64,000 nucleotides of DNA from Niallia endozanthoxylica. GTDB lineage: Bacteria > Bacillota > Bacilli > Bacillales > Cytobacillaceae. Location: positions 1 to 64,000 of the forward strand of contig NZ_VYKL01000021.1 in the NCBI RefSeq assembly GCF_008710145.1, written 5' to 3'. Both the position numbers and the translations under genes were made by a program. Positions within the stretch are counted from its first letter, which is position 1. Each line of letters opens with the position of its first letter. This document shows, piece by piece, positions 1 to 8,525 of this stretch. The notes beneath the pieces are model-generated. The model was not told the origin of the DNA. It saw only the letters and a program-made list of their open reading frames with translations, and ran no database searches.

Positions 1-59
1 TATGCTTCAATAAATACAAGAAAAAATCCTCCGATACCAGCTGCTGTCATACGAATCAT
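1..59 (-). CDS. possible 5' end of a gene running off the left edge
   Basis: On the minus strand an ATG at 59 opens a frame to the window edge with a hydrophobic stretch (TAAGIGGFFLVFIEA), like the first membrane helix of a small membrane protein. The frame is also open upstream to a TAA at 99-101 but has no ATG/GTG/TTG there. The ribosome site is weak. It could equally be a decayed fragment. Family not recognised. Confidence 0.25.
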   Translation of the reverse strand, partial: MIRMTAAGIGGFFLVFIEA

Positions 60-217
60 CTCATCCCGCCATTCATCTGTATTGTTAAACTTATATCCTT
101 ATTTTTAATTTTATAATAAAAAGTTAAATTTCTCTATAATAGTTATTTCTATAAAAACTTATTGGCTAGAACAATAGGTTTTTTGTTCTTTTTTTACAAA
201 TGTCTGTGACTGTTCAT

Positions 218-244
218 ATTAACGATGTTAATCAATTGTATAAT
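218..244 (+). promoter_or_regulatory. -10 box with overlapping palindrome upstream of the TPR gene
   Basis: A consensus TATAAT lies at 239-244, 40 bases before the ATG at 284. A perfect palindrome, ATTAAC-GAT-GTTAAT (218-232), covers the place where the -35 box would be. No good -35 hexamer is visible, so an activator or repressor site is plausible. Inference only. Confidence 0.35.
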
Positions 245-283
245 AATAGTAATTGAAATTGAAATAAGGAAAGCAGGGATGTT

Positions 284-1339
284 ATGCGGCTGCAAGACAA
301 AACCATTGAAGAACTTCTGGACTTGGAGGAGGAGTTACTCGAATCAAAAGAGGAAGAAAAAGCCGGTTCATTATATGAACTGACTAGATTGTACGAAGAA
401 CTATACAGGAGAATCTCCTCTAATCGGAACAGCGAGTATGGGGCAAGCCTGGACCAGATTAAGAAGACGCTCATTTCCTATTTAGTACGATACGGATCTT
501 TTCTGAAAACACAATATAAGAAGGATGACTCTATGGCTGTAAAGATGCTCATAAAGGCGGTGAGATATCAAAAGGAAATTCCGATTGCTTATTATCGTCT
601 AGGATTTCTTAGCTATAAACAAAAGGATTATCTGTTAGCTCTGACTTATTTTCAAAAAGCGGTGGATAATCAAACAACATGCACACAAAAGGACTATCTA
701 TTAAACCAGCAGCAATTGTATAATGCCTATCTCTATATTACCAATAGTGCACTGTATATGGCGAATCAGGCCAATACTTTAATAAAAGAAATAGAGTCTG
801 AGGAATTGATTGCGCAGGCTCCTTCTTATGAACAGTCAAATCTTTTTCAATTAATCAATCAAAATGAAGAATTCTTGGCGAGTTCCGCTTTTACAGTCAT
901 CACACCAGAAGGGAAAAGGCATTGCTCACATAAGGACTGTAAAAACATCATAAAAGAAGGGCAATTACCAAATACGTTGATTCTGTATTTCTCGGATCAT
1001 GGACAAACGTTGTTTTTTAATGGGAAAAAAGAAGAACTAAGTATCAATCACGCGGAAATGCTGCGCTATTTCTTTCTCTATACTTCAGAACAAACTCCTG
1101 CTACTAAATATGATTTTGGACGAAGCATCTTTGACACCAAACGGGAAGATGGTGAAATTGAAAATAATACCTATATACAAACGGTCGGGAGAATCAGGGG
1201 AAAGTTTAATAGTGTTCAAGTCCCGCAGCCTGTCATCATGAATAAACGTCATCGAGGACAAACCGGCTATTATTATAATCAGACGATACCCTTTGCTATT
1301 ATTCACCGTATCGATAGCATCTTTCTTTTAGACCGATGA
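284..1339 (+). CDS. TPR protein with C-terminal winged-helix-like domain
   Basis: A 351-residue soluble protein. The N-terminus (1-45) is strongly acidic and probably coiled-coil (runs of Leu-Glu-Glu). Residues about 85-150 read as a tetratricopeptide pair (the AYYRLGFLSYKQKDYLLALTYF stretch is typical). The last 95 residues contain an OmpR-like winged-helix pattern: a helix beginning NHAEMLRYFF, then TVGRIRGKF and a final RGQTGYYYN wing. TPR plus winged-helix architecture suggests a regulator that responds to a peptide or partner protein, but no family name can be given. The ATG at 284 follows an AGCAGGGATG ribosome site. It precedes the peptidase gene by 60 bases and may be co-transcribed with it. 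Confidence 0.6.
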   Translation: MRLQDKTIEELLDLEEELLESKEEEKAGSLYELTRLYEELYRRISSNRNSEYGASLDQIKKTLISYLVRYGSFLKTQYKKDDSMAVKMLIKAVRYQKEIPIAYYRLGFLSYKQKDYLLALTYFQKAVDNQTTCTQKDYLLNQQQLYNAYLYITNSALYMANQANTLIKEIESEELIAQAPSYEQSNLFQLINQNEEFLASSAFTVITPEGKRHCSHKDCKNIIKEGQLPNTLILYFSDHGQTLFFNGKKEELSINHAEMLRYFFLYTSEQTPATKYDFGRSIFDTKREDGEIENNTYIQTVGRIRGKFNSVQVPQPVIMNKRHRGQTGYYYNQTIPFAIIHRIDSIFLLDR

Positions 1340-1399
1340 CAAAGCTGTCATCATCCCCATGTGATAATAGATTTAGAAACAAGAAAGGGATGATGAGGA

Positions 1400-2773
1400 A
1401 TGAAGAACTGGAATCAATTATTTGTGAGAAGCGGTTGGTTAGTCAAGCAAACGGAAGAGAATGTTTTCGATTGCCGTCATGAAACAGAGGGAAATAAGCA
1501 ATTTTTACTAGAGAGTTTAGATCAGGCGGCCGTGCCCTATTTGTGGGATGAGAAAACACTGGTTATACAAAGTGAACCCATCTCTGAAGAAGAATGGATC
1601 CAAACCATTGATTTCAAGCAAAGAGGAGTGGGCGGTTACTTATGGTTCGAGCCTGGCGAGGAAGAGCCGAAAGTTAGAGAGCTGGATACGTTTATTTGCG
1701 GAATCGTACGCCAGCTGAACAGGCTAGGGATTTATACAAACGGCTCCTGTGACGGCCATGGCAGAAGAAGTGCTTATGTAATGATTGTGAAAAATGATAA
1801 GGACATAGAGCGGCTGATTCAACTATTGAAGGCTCTTGGCATGAAGAGGGTGAATGTGCGAGAAACCGCTCAATTCTATCACATTCCGTTTCCTTTAAAA
1901 CAAACGGAACTTCTTGATTTAGCTGAAAAAATGAGTGTGGTTGAGGAAGAGTGGCTAACGCAAGGAGTTGAATATATTAACGAACAATTGTTTTACCACC
2001 TACTAGAACAGCTGCTGTCCATACCTGGAGCAAGCGGCAAGGAAGAGAGAGTAAGAGATTTTGTAAAAGAAAGATTAACACCCTATGTGGACGATCTTTC
2101 GGTTGACCGAAACGGAAATCTATTAGCGGAAAAAACGTATCGATCTGGCCATGGTCCAACGATTCTATTAAATGCCCATTTGGATACGGTTGAAGAAATC
2201 GAGCAGGACCGGACGATTATAAAAGAGAACGGAATCTGGTCAAGCAGCTGGGGCATTCTTGGAGCGGATGACAGAGCGGGTGTAGCTTCCATCCTTCACA
2301 TGGCCGAAATCCTGCCGCAAACTTCCTTCTCCGGAAAGGTGAAATTTATTTTTACCGTGAAGGAAGAAATCGGTCTTGTCGGTGCACGTAAGGTGGATGA
2401 GTATTTCCTATGGGGAACAGACGCAGCTATTGTCGTTGACCGGCGCGGCACAGGGGATATTGTTACATCGTGCGGCGGCTACCTTCCATTTTGCGAGGAG
2501 GCATACGGCCAATTCTTTGAAAAAGTGGCTAAAGACGAAGGGCTCTTTGGTTGGAAATGCACCCCTGGAGGCAGCAGTGATACGAGGATTTGGACCGAAC
2601 ATGGAATTCAAAGTGTGAATCTTTCAGCAGGATATCATAATGAACATACAGAGGATGAGTGCCTGGATGTAGGGGCTTGTTACCGGACGGTAGGATTGAT
2701 TAAAGCTTTCTTTGAGCAAGGGAAAGAGCTTCGAACGGTGTTGAATCAGATTCGGAGAGAGCGGGTTTCATAA
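1400..2773 (+). CDS. M20/M28-type zinc peptidase
   Basis: A 457-residue two-part protein. From about residue 195 it is a co-catalytic zinc aminopeptidase/deacylase of the M20/M28/M42 kind: the HxD metal motif in NAHLDTV (about 257-263), GADDRAGVA (about 287-295, bridging Asp), KEEIGL (about 320, catalytic Glu-Glu), GGSSDTR and GYHNEHT near the end supplying the last ligands. The first 190 residues are an extra domain with a GSCDGHG motif that I do not recognise. Cytoplasmic, no signal peptide. A GGATGATGAGG ribosome site precedes the ATG. Substrate unknown; a short peptide or N-acyl amino acid is likely from the family. Confidence 0.75.
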   Translation: MKNWNQLFVRSGWLVKQTEENVFDCRHETEGNKQFLLESLDQAAVPYLWDEKTLVIQSEPISEEEWIQTIDFKQRGVGGYLWFEPGEEEPKVRELDTFICGIVRQLNRLGIYTNGSCDGHGRRSAYVMIVKNDKDIERLIQLLKALGMKRVNVRETAQFYHIPFPLKQTELLDLAEKMSVVEEEWLTQGVEYINEQLFYHLLEQLLSIPGASGKEERVRDFVKERLTPYVDDLSVDRNGNLLAEKTYRSGHGPTILLNAHLDTVEEIEQDRTIIKENGIWSSSWGILGADDRAGVASILHMAEILPQTSFSGKVKFIFTVKEEIGLVGARKVDEYFLWGTDAAIVVDRRGTGDIVTSCGGYLPFCEEAYGQFFEKVAKDEGLFGWKCTPGGSSDTRIWTEHGIQSVNLSAGYHNEHTEDECLDVGACYRTVGLIKAFFEQGKELRTVLNQIRRERVS

Positions 2774-2840
2774 TCATGTCAGATGATTTAGTCACAAAAA
2801 TAGTCATGGTCAAAAAGTACACTTAAACGAAAGGAATCGG

Positions 2841-2874
2841 AAACTCAGCTGTTTTTTCAGCTGAGTTTTTTTAA
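2841..2874 (+). terminator. rho-independent terminator after the peptidase
   Basis: An 11-base stem (AAACTCAGCTG / CAGCTGAGTTT) with a T6 loop is followed by a T run. It separates the peptidase from the tetR locus. Confidence 0.8.
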
Positions 2875-2920
2875 ATGAGATAGGCAAAATAAGAGTAAAC
2901 GATCGATAGGAGTGAAAAAT

Positions 2921-2935
2921 ATGACACAGTGTCAT
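2921..2935 (+). promoter_or_regulatory. TetR-type operator copy 1
   Basis: Perfect 15-base palindrome ATGACAC-A-GTGTCAT, first of three copies upstream of the TetR-family gene. It lies just before the -35 box at 2944. Confidence 0.75.
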
Positions 2936-2943
2936 TAAATGAA

Positions 2944-2972
2944 TTGACAAATGACACTGTGTCATATATTAT
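2944..2972 (+). promoter_or_regulatory. sigma-A promoter with operator copy 2 inside the spacer
   Basis: A perfect -35 TTGACA (2944-2949) and a -10 TATTAT (2967-2972) are separated by exactly 17 bases. The second palindrome, ATGACAC-T-GTGTCAT (2951-2965), fills almost the whole spacer, so a bound repressor would exclude RNA polymerase. This supports autoregulation of the downstream tetR-spx-ftsH genes. Confidence 0.8.
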
Positions 2973-2986
2973 ACGAATATCAACAA

Positions 2987-3001
2987 GTGACACAGTGTCA
3001 T
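2987..3001 (+). promoter_or_regulatory. TetR-type operator copy 3
   Basis: GTGACAC-A-GTGTCAT, differing from the other copies only at the first base. It lies downstream of the -10 box, in the leader of the tetR message. Centre-to-centre spacings of the three operators are 30 and 36 bases, close to three and three and a half helical turns. Confidence 0.7.
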
Positions 3002-3025
3002 ATATTGAAGCTTGGAGGAAGAAGA

Positions 3026-3643
3026 TTGCCGAAACTAACGTTTTTTAATTTACCCGATCATAAGAGAAAAATATTAATCGAAGCAGCGGAAAAAGAATTT
3101 ATAAGAGTCCCTTTATTTGAAGCTTCCATTGCTAATATTATAAAAATGGCCGGCATTCCGAGGGGAAGCTTTTATCAATATTTTGAAGATAAAGAAGATC
3201 TTTATTTCTATTTGTTAGAAGAAAAATTAAAAGTCAGTAAAAGACACTTTATTACCTTATTAGAAAAACATAACGGCGATATTATCGATGCAATGCAGGA
3301 GATGTACCTTCATTTTCTTGTTGCGATGCCGGACGAGGAAGAACATACCTTTTTGAAAAATGCCATGTTGTATACAACGAACAAAGTGGAAAACTCCTTT
3401 ACTAACATGTTTGAAGCCAATCATGACAACGATTATATGAAAGAAATTATGGAATTAGTTGATAAACGACGCTTGAATATGAAGGAAGATAAAGAATTGC
3501 TTCATATCTTCAAAATCGTTTCAGCCATTGCCTTCCACAACTTTATTGAAAAATCATTAAAGGGATTATCTGATGAGGAGGCAATGAAACAATTCACCAT
3601 TAGAATGAATTTAATTAAGCATGGAATTTACAAATCAGAATAA
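3026..3643 (+). CDS. TetR-family transcriptional regulator
   Basis: A 205-residue repressor. The TTG at 3026 is chosen because a GGAGGAAGA ribosome site lies just upstream. A longer frame starting at 2951 would place coding sequence over the promoter and operators. The N-terminal helix-turn-helix spans about residues 30-52 (SIANIIKMAGIPRGSFYQYF, then DKEDLYFYL), the TetR signature. The C-terminal ligand/dimer domain has no recognisable ligand class. Three copies of one palindrome around its promoter indicate that it represses itself and the spx- and ftsH-like genes that follow in the same direction. Confidence 0.85.
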   Translation: MPKLTFFNLPDHKRKILIEAAEKEFIRVPLFEASIANIIKMAGIPRGSFYQYFEDKEDLYFYLLEEKLKVSKRHFITLLEKHNGDIIDAMQEMYLHFLVAMPDEEEHTFLKNAMLYTTNKVENSFTNMFEANHDNDYMKEIMELVDKRRLNMKEDKELLHIFKIVSAIAFHNFIEKSLKGLSDEEAMKQFTIRMNLIKHGIYKSE

Positions 3644-3692
3644 AACTGGTGAAGCAACACATTAGAAAAGCTACATACAAGGAGAAGATCAA

Positions 3693-4103
3693 ATGACTGT
3701 AACCGTTTATGGACTAGATTGTGGATCAACGAGGAAGACAAAACAGTGGTTGGAAAAGATTGGAGTTCCTTTTGTCGAGCGTAATATTCTAAAAGAACCA
3801 CTAACAGTAAGTGAACTACAAGGTATTTTGCGTATGACCTTAGACGGAACAGAAGGAATTGTCGCTACAAGGTCAAAGGCCTATAAAGATTTGGACTTGG
3901 ATATTGATGAACTATCCTTACAAGAGTTAATGGAGTTAATTCAGCAACATCCACGATTACTTAGAAGTCCGATTATCGTAGATGAAAAGAGACTACAGGC
4001 TGGTTATCAGGAAGATGAAATTCGTCAGTTTCTTCCAAGAAAAACCCGTAAAACGCAGTGGTTAAATTGGTCGATGAATCACTTACCTTTGATGGAAAGC
4101 TAA
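3693..4103 (+). CDS. Spx/ArsC-family regulator paralogue lacking the second redox Cys
   Basis: A 136-residue protein with end-to-end similarity to Spx, the RNA polymerase alpha-CTD-binding thiol-stress regulator: N-terminal thioredoxin-like strand, the VERNILKEPL and ILRMTLDGTEGI segments, then RSPIIVDEKRLQAGY and EIRQFLPRK. Spx carries a CxxC redox switch at Cys10-Cys13. Here Cys10 is kept but position 13 is Thr (DCGSTRK), so the disulfide switch cannot form. It also has an extended C-terminus after the RKTRK segment. ATG at 3693 has a good AAGGAGAAG site. It lies 49 bases after tetR and 81 bases before the ftsH-like start. Confidence 0.85.
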   Translation: MTVTVYGLDCGSTRKTKQWLEKIGVPFVERNILKEPLTVSELQGILRMTLDGTEGIVATRSKAYKDLDLDIDELSLQELMELIQQHPRLLRSPIIVDEKRLQAGYQEDEIRQFLPRKTRKTQWLNWSMNHLPLMES

Positions 4104-4184
4104 TTCATTGGCAATAGTCATCAGTTGACAAGTGTACACAGCAGCAAGATTCATAAGACGGCGATTAAGTATGGAGGAAGCCTA

Positions 4185-6026
4185 ATGAAGGAAGTTAAGT
4201 CACCCAAGAAACCACTCGTATTTTACTATATAGTGACAATTATCCTTATCCTATTATTAAATTCTTTTATTTTTCCAGCTATTTTCGGGCAATCGGTTAA
4301 AGAAGTCGATTATGGTTCGTTCTTAAATATGGTGGAGAAGGGGAAAGTAAAAGAGGTTGAAATTGAAAACAACTCTATTGTCTTTAAATCGAATGAAGGA
4401 GAGGACGGTAAGCTTTACAAAACGGGGACGATTGAAGACCCTAAATTAGTGGATCGCTTGTATGAAGCAGATGTTGAATTTACAAGGGTAATTCCGAGAG
4501 AAACTTCTCCTATTTTAGGCTTTATTTTGTCATGGATTCTTCCATTGATTATATTCATTGCTATTGGACAATGGTTTTTTAAACGAATGCAGAATAAGAT
4601 GGGGGGAGGAAATGCTCTTTCCTTTGGGAAAAGCAATGCCAAAGTGTTTGTAGAAGCGCAAACAGGTATTACGTTTGAGGATGTGGCAGGACAGGATGAA
4701 GCAAAAGAAGCTTTGCAAGAAATCGTCGATTATCTTCACAATCCTAACAAATATAAAGACATTGGGGCGAACATTCCAAAAGGTGCTCTGTTAGTAGGCC
4801 CTCCAGGAACCGGTAAAACCTTATTAGCAAAAGCTGTAGCAGGTGAATCGAAAGTGCCTTTCTTCTCCATATCAGGCTCGGAATTTGTTGAAATGTTTGT
4901 GGGGATGGGGGCTGCAAGGGTAAGAGACTTATTCAAACAAGCACAGGAAAAAGCGCCATGTATTGTTTTTATTGATGAAATTGATGCGATTGGAAAAAGT
5001 AGAAATTCAGGTCCGATGGGCGGGAATGATGAAAGAGAACAGACATTAAATCAGCTTTTAACGGAAATGGATGGATTTGATGCAGATAAAGGGGTTGTGA
5101 TTTTAGCGGCAAGTAACAGACCGGAAACATTAGATAAAGCCTTGCTGAGACCGGGAAGATTCGACCGCCGAGTGCCTGTTGAATTGCCGGACTTAAACGG
5201 TCGTGAAGCCATTCTACGGGTACATGCAAAGGATGTAAAGCTTGAGGATGACATTGATTTTCATGTCATCGCAAGAGCAACCTCAGGTGCTTCTGGAGCT
5301 GATTTAGCGAATATTATCAATGAAGCCGCTTTAAGAGCCGTAAGAATGGGGAGAACTCGAGTATCGCAAAGCGATTTAGAGGAATCCGTTGAAGTCGTGA
5401 TTGCTGGGTATCAAAGAAAGAATGCAGTTATCTCTATGAAAGATAAATTAACGATTGCCTATCATGAGATTGGACATGCCTTAGTGGCTGCGAAACAAAA
5501 CCATTCCGCTCCTGTTCATAAAATCACGATCATTCCTAGAACGTCCGGCGCCCTAGGTTATACAATGCAGGTCGATGAAACGGAACAAATCCTCATGTCA
5601 AAAGAGCAAGCGTTAGATAAAGTCACCACGTATATGGGCGGTCGTGCGGCGGAAGAAGTGATTTTCCAAACGATTACATCGGGTGCTTCCAATGATATTG
5701 AACAAGCAACCAAAATTGCGAGGGCTATGGTGACAAGGTTTGGAATGACAGAAGAATTTGATATGATGGCATTAGAAACGGTAAATAATCAATATTTAGG
5801 CGGAGATACGTCTCTTATCGTATCCAGTGAAACCGCCTCTAGAATTGATGATGTAGTACTTGATATTATTAAAACCTGTCATCAAAAGGCGATTCAAATT
5901 TTAGAAGAAAATAAAGAGCAATTACATGAATTAACTAAGTACTTGGTTGAAAAGGAAACCATTACGGGTGAAGAATTTATGAATATCTTAAATGGTAAGA
6001 ATGCATCAGAACTAACAGTAAAATAA
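4185..6026 (+). CDS. ftsH: FtsH-family ATP-dependent zinc metalloprotease (paralogue)
   Basis: A 613-residue membrane AAA+ protease. Two membrane helices (about 12-34 and 109-130) bracket a short extracytoplasmic domain. The AAA module follows, with Walker A GPPGTGKT at about 205, Walker B VFIDEIDAIG, and the second region of homology with RPGRFDR. The zinc site HEIGH is at about 427-431. All catalytic residues are present, so it should degrade membrane and short-lived cytosolic proteins. I choose the ATG at 4185 (TATGGAGGAAGCCTA before it) over an upstream TTG at 4125 with no ribosome site. Its context, tetR-spx-ftsH rather than the housekeeping tilS-hpt-ftsH context, marks it as an accessory copy. 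Confidence 0.9.
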   Translation: MKEVKSPKKPLVFYYIVTIILILLLNSFIFPAIFGQSVKEVDYGSFLNMVEKGKVKEVEIENNSIVFKSNEGEDGKLYKTGTIEDPKLVDRLYEADVEFTRVIPRETSPILGFILSWILPLIIFIAIGQWFFKRMQNKMGGGNALSFGKSNAKVFVEAQTGITFEDVAGQDEAKEALQEIVDYLHNPNKYKDIGANIPKGALLVGPPGTGKTLLAKAVAGESKVPFFSISGSEFVEMFVGMGAARVRDLFKQAQEKAPCIVFIDEIDAIGKSRNSGPMGGNDEREQTLNQLLTEMDGFDADKGVVILAASNRPETLDKALLRPGRFDRRVPVELPDLNGREAILRVHAKDVKLEDDIDFHVIARATSGASGADLANIINEAALRAVRMGRTRVSQSDLEESVEVVIAGYQRKNAVISMKDKLTIAYHEIGHALVAAKQNHSAPVHKITIIPRTSGALGYTMQVDETEQILMSKEQALDKVTTYMGGRAAEEVIFQTITSGASNDIEQATKIARAMVTRFGMTEEFDMMALETVNNQYLGGDTSLIVSSETASRIDDVVLDIIKTCHQKAIQILEENKEQLHELTKYLVEKETITGEEFMNILNGKNASELTVK

Positions 6027-6084
6027 ATATACTACAGTTATGAAACGGACCCTTTAAGTGAAGTTTAAATAGGTTAAACACGAG

Positions 6085-6127
6085 CCTGTATCAATGATTA
6101 CATGATAATCTGAGATACAGGTTTTTT
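6085..6127 (+). terminator. terminator after ftsH paralogue
   Basis: CCTGTATC (6085-6092) pairs with GATACAGG (6114-6121) across a 21-base loop and is followed by six T. The rest of the 300-base gap to 6327 has no supportable gene, only a short open stretch at about 6240-6310. Confidence 0.7.
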
Positions 6128-6326
6128 GTACTCATTTTCGTGTCTCTTTACAACGAATGTTTTTATCAGGGGACGGTCTTAGCTTAAAACGATAACGATT
6201 CGTACAATATATATACCAATGATTTAGTGAAACTCGCCCAATTTTAGCCAGCATTGATACGATTGGTGTCAGTCTAGCAGGTTGGAACGAGACTGTTGTT
6301 GAAAAAGTGATCTTCTACCATAAGTT

Positions 6327-6800
6327 TCATCTGATTTTATGTAAAATCCTTACACGGTACGTCTTAAATAGGAAATACACAATAAAGTAAATGACGGTTG
6401 AGGAGATTAGTATATTTATAACTGCACCTGCTAGAAATGAGAATCCACTGGAATGGAAACTATCAATCCCCTTATGGGTATGATAAATAGCATTTATGTA
6501 ATCGACTTCTTCTAGTTCATCTACCTTAGATTCCCTATCTAGTATGAAGCTCCCGACCTTATAATTTAATAAGAAAAGTAGTGGCCAAATAGCCGTTCCT
6601 ATGACACCACCTACAAGGGCTGAAACGGTATTCGCCTTTACTAATCTTGCCAAACCAACCGAAAGGACGGGACCTAGTCCGAATGTAGGAATCCAGCTTG
6701 GAATAAGACCCATAGTTAGACCTAACGCTACATGATGTGGATTAGATTTCAGTCGAAATAGACGGATTAAATAATATTTAATTCTACGTGTTATTTTCAT
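6327..6800 (-). CDS. DUF2062 membrane protein
   Basis: A 157-residue protein matching the DUF2062 pattern: a basic N-terminus (RRIKYYLIRLFRLKSNPHHVA), a first hydrophobic segment LGLTMGLIPSWIPTFGLG, a second GGVIGTAIWPLLFLLNYKVG, and a C-terminal membrane helix (about 120-145). Function of the family is unknown; it is widespread in bacteria near lipid and glycan genes. A GGAAAGGATC site lies upstream of the ATG. It is transcribed towards the end of the ftsH gene. Confidence 0.8.
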   Translation of the reverse strand: MKITRRIKYYLIRLFRLKSNPHHVALGLTMGLIPSWIPTFGLGPVLSVGLARLVKANTVSALVGGVIGTAIWPLLFLLNYKVGSFILDRESKVDELEEVDYINAIYHTHKGIDSFHSSGFSFLAGAVINILISSTVIYFIVYFLFKTYRVRILHKIR

Positions 6801-6954
6801 CTATATAGATCCTTTCCGAGTACCTTAACATGGTCATTTTAAGAGTCAATGGTTAAATTCCAAATAAAAAATAATGTAATGGAGGGTTGATTTAGTTAGA
6901 AAATAACAAGATGTTCCCTATTTCTTATGGTGAACAAAATAATCTCTACATTCA

Positions 6955-7197
6955 GTGAATGCAGTAGATAAGGTATTACTTCATGCAGAATTTCAATTAG
7001 AAGTACACACCTGCTTATCAGTTATTTATCATGGGGCAGAGGAAATTGGCAGGTTGGCACAATCAATAGTAAACCGCAGCAATAAACATCCTTTTAAAAG
7101 GACAGTGATGGTCCCTTCACTTATTACTAAAGCCAGTGGCGCTAGATGCAAAAAAAGCAGTTTTGTAAATGCATTAACTATTTTTTTATCCTTTTGA
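6955..7197 (+). pseudogene. remnant of a LacI/GalR-type regulator C-terminus
   Basis: The open frame encodes a segment that looks like the last 60 residues of a LacI-family ligand domain: IYHGAEEIGRLA, then NKHPFKRTVMVPSLITKAS, corresponding to the usual EEMGR...LLPPxLVxRxS tail. No helix-turn-helix or sugar-binding core precedes it, and its 3' end runs into the end of pssA on the other strand. It is read as a relic, not a working gene. Confidence 0.35.
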
Positions 7198-7861
7198 GTA
7201 ATCGATTAAATAAATAGATGATATAAGTAGGAGCTGCAATATATATTAGATAAGGAAACCTTTCGTAAGTTCCTTTATAGATCAGATATAATAAACATCC
7301 TAAAAAAATCGTAACAATTGTGCCGTATTTTGGTAATGGAACTTCTTTTAAGCTGGGTATTCTAATCTTACTAACCATTAAAAAGCAAAGCGTCGTAAAG
7401 ACAACGGTTGTAATAATTTGTGGAATGAGATCACCAAACAAAGTAAGTAATGTTAAAATACCGCCAGCTGCAGTAATGGGTACGCCAATAAAATAATTTT
7501 GAGATGTTTTATTGCTACTAATATTAAATCTCGCTAATCGAAAAGCACCGAACAACGGGAACAACCCAGCAACAGCCAATCCAAGTAATCCAAATTGATT
7601 AAAATAAGTATAATAGATTAGAAAAGATGGAGCGATTCCGAATGTAACAATATCTGCTAATGAATCTAGCTCTTTTCCTAAAGTACTATCAGCTTTTAAC
7701 ATTCTAGCTAACCTGCCGTCCATACTGTCTAGCATCACACCAATTATGATTAAAATCGCGGCGTTTTTAAAATGACCATTTGCAGCAAATCCTACTGAAA
7801 GAAAACCACAATATAAATTACCTAGCGTTAACATATTAGGGATGCTTTTTGTTAAGCGCAA
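7178..7861 (-). CDS. pssA: CDP-diacylglycerol-serine O-phosphatidyltransferase
   Basis: An integral membrane enzyme (about 227 residues) that makes phosphatidylserine from CDP-diacylglycerol and serine, the precursor of phosphatidylethanolamine. The CDP-alcohol phosphatidyltransferase signature DGxxAR-x8-G-x3-D-x3-D is complete (SMDGRLARML, then TLGKELDSLAD, about residues 45-70), followed by several hydrophobic helices to a basic C-terminus. Two TTG starts are possible (7867 and 7861); the second is better spaced from GTAGGTGA. In B. subtilis pssA sits with ybfM and psd; here it stands alone. Confidence 0.85.
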   Translation of the reverse strand: MRLTKSIPNMLTLGNLYCGFLSVGFAANGHFKNAAILIIIGVMLDSMDGRLARMLKADSTLGKELDSLADIVTFGIAPSFLIYYTYFNQFGLLGLAVAGLFPLFGAFRLARFNISSNKTSQNYFIGVPITAAGGILTLLTLFGDLIPQIITTVVFTTLCFLMVSKIRIPSLKEVPLPKYGTIVTIFLGCLLYLIYKGTYERFPYLIYIAAPTYIIYLFNRLLKRIKK

Positions 7862-7993
7862 ACCCAATCACCTACTAACTATATTTATAAATACCGAACA
7901 GGCTGTATTTTATGCCCTATTTGATGGTTGTATGGCATCTCGAATTTTTTCATTTTATCACTTAAATTACGGTATGTCGATAAGAGCATGTGG

Positions 7994-8077
7994 GAAACAA
8001 AGAGAAGGTTCTGCCGTTGCATCAATGGAAAAAATCCAAATAAATAAAACGGCAGAAGAACGGTCTCCATGTATCCT
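7994..8077. repeat. palindromic repeat family R, copy 1
   Basis: About 84 bases. Arm GGTTCTGCCGTTGCATC, then AATGGA-loop-ATCCAAAT, then the return arm ending ACGGCAGAAGAACGG, with the family lead-in GAAACAAAG and tail CCATGTATCC. It shares these blocks with copies at 13629, 15709, 17631, 19488 and 23719. It lies between pssA and arsR and is not coding. Confidence 0.75.
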
Positions 8078-8165
8078 TACACTTGTACATTTTAAGAATG
8101 AAATGGGATTTGCGGTGTAACACTTGAAAATAAATAGCATATCATCTAATATATAAGTATTAAAT

Positions 8166-8187
8166 TATATAAGTGAATAGTTATATA
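8166..8187 (+). promoter_or_regulatory. ArsR operator candidate
   Basis: Inverted repeat TATATAA-N8-TTATATA directly before the AAAAGGAGGG ribosome site of arsR, in the position and style of ArsR/SmtB-family operators (AT-rich 12-2-12 type). It would make the ars operon autoregulated and induced by arsenite. Confidence 0.6.
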
Positions 8188-8205
8188 AAAAGGAGGGAAT
8201 GTTAG

Positions 8206-8502
8206 TTGGAGAATATAGAGGCGATGGCTAAACAGTTAAAAGCAGTGAGTGATCCTAACCGTTTAAAGTTATTAGCATGTCTAAAAAAAGGGGAAGTATG
8301 TGTTTGTGATTTTGTTGATGTTTTAAATATTTCTCAACCTGCTGTCAGTCAACAATTGAAAAAATTAAAAGAAGCTGGAATTATTCTCGAAAGACCATCA
8401 GGAACATGGAAACATTATCGATTAAACGATGTGCTGCCACCCTATATTCAAACGATTATTGATCAGTTAGAAGAGATTTCAATTATAAAATGTAATTGTT
8501 AA
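8206..8502 (+). CDS. arsR: arsenite-responsive repressor ArsR
   Basis: A 98-residue winged-helix repressor of the ArsR/SmtB family. The metalloid site is the canonical ELCVCD-like motif, here GEVCVCDF (about residues 30-37), followed by the recognition helix [21 protein letters not shown]-terminal CNC adds possible thiol ligands. It starts with TTG behind an AAAAGGAGGG site. It is the first gene of the arsenic operon, with a matching palindrome just upstream. Confidence 0.92.
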   Translation: MENIEAMAKQLKAVSDPNRLKLLACLKKGEVCVCDFVDVLNISQPAVSQQLKKLKEAGIILERPSGTWKHYRLNDVLPPYIQTIIDQLEEISIIKCNC

Positions 8503-8525
8503 AGATCCATCAAGAAGGAGTGAAA

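Noticed and set aside
6240..6320. Short open stretch (ILASIDTIGVSLAGW) after the ftsH terminator
   Set aside because: Protein-like but isolated, no start and no family recognised.
7842..8120. 92-residue plus-strand open frame
   Set aside because: It overlaps the pssA start on the opposite strand and repeat R copy 1; no ribosome site or protein-like composition.
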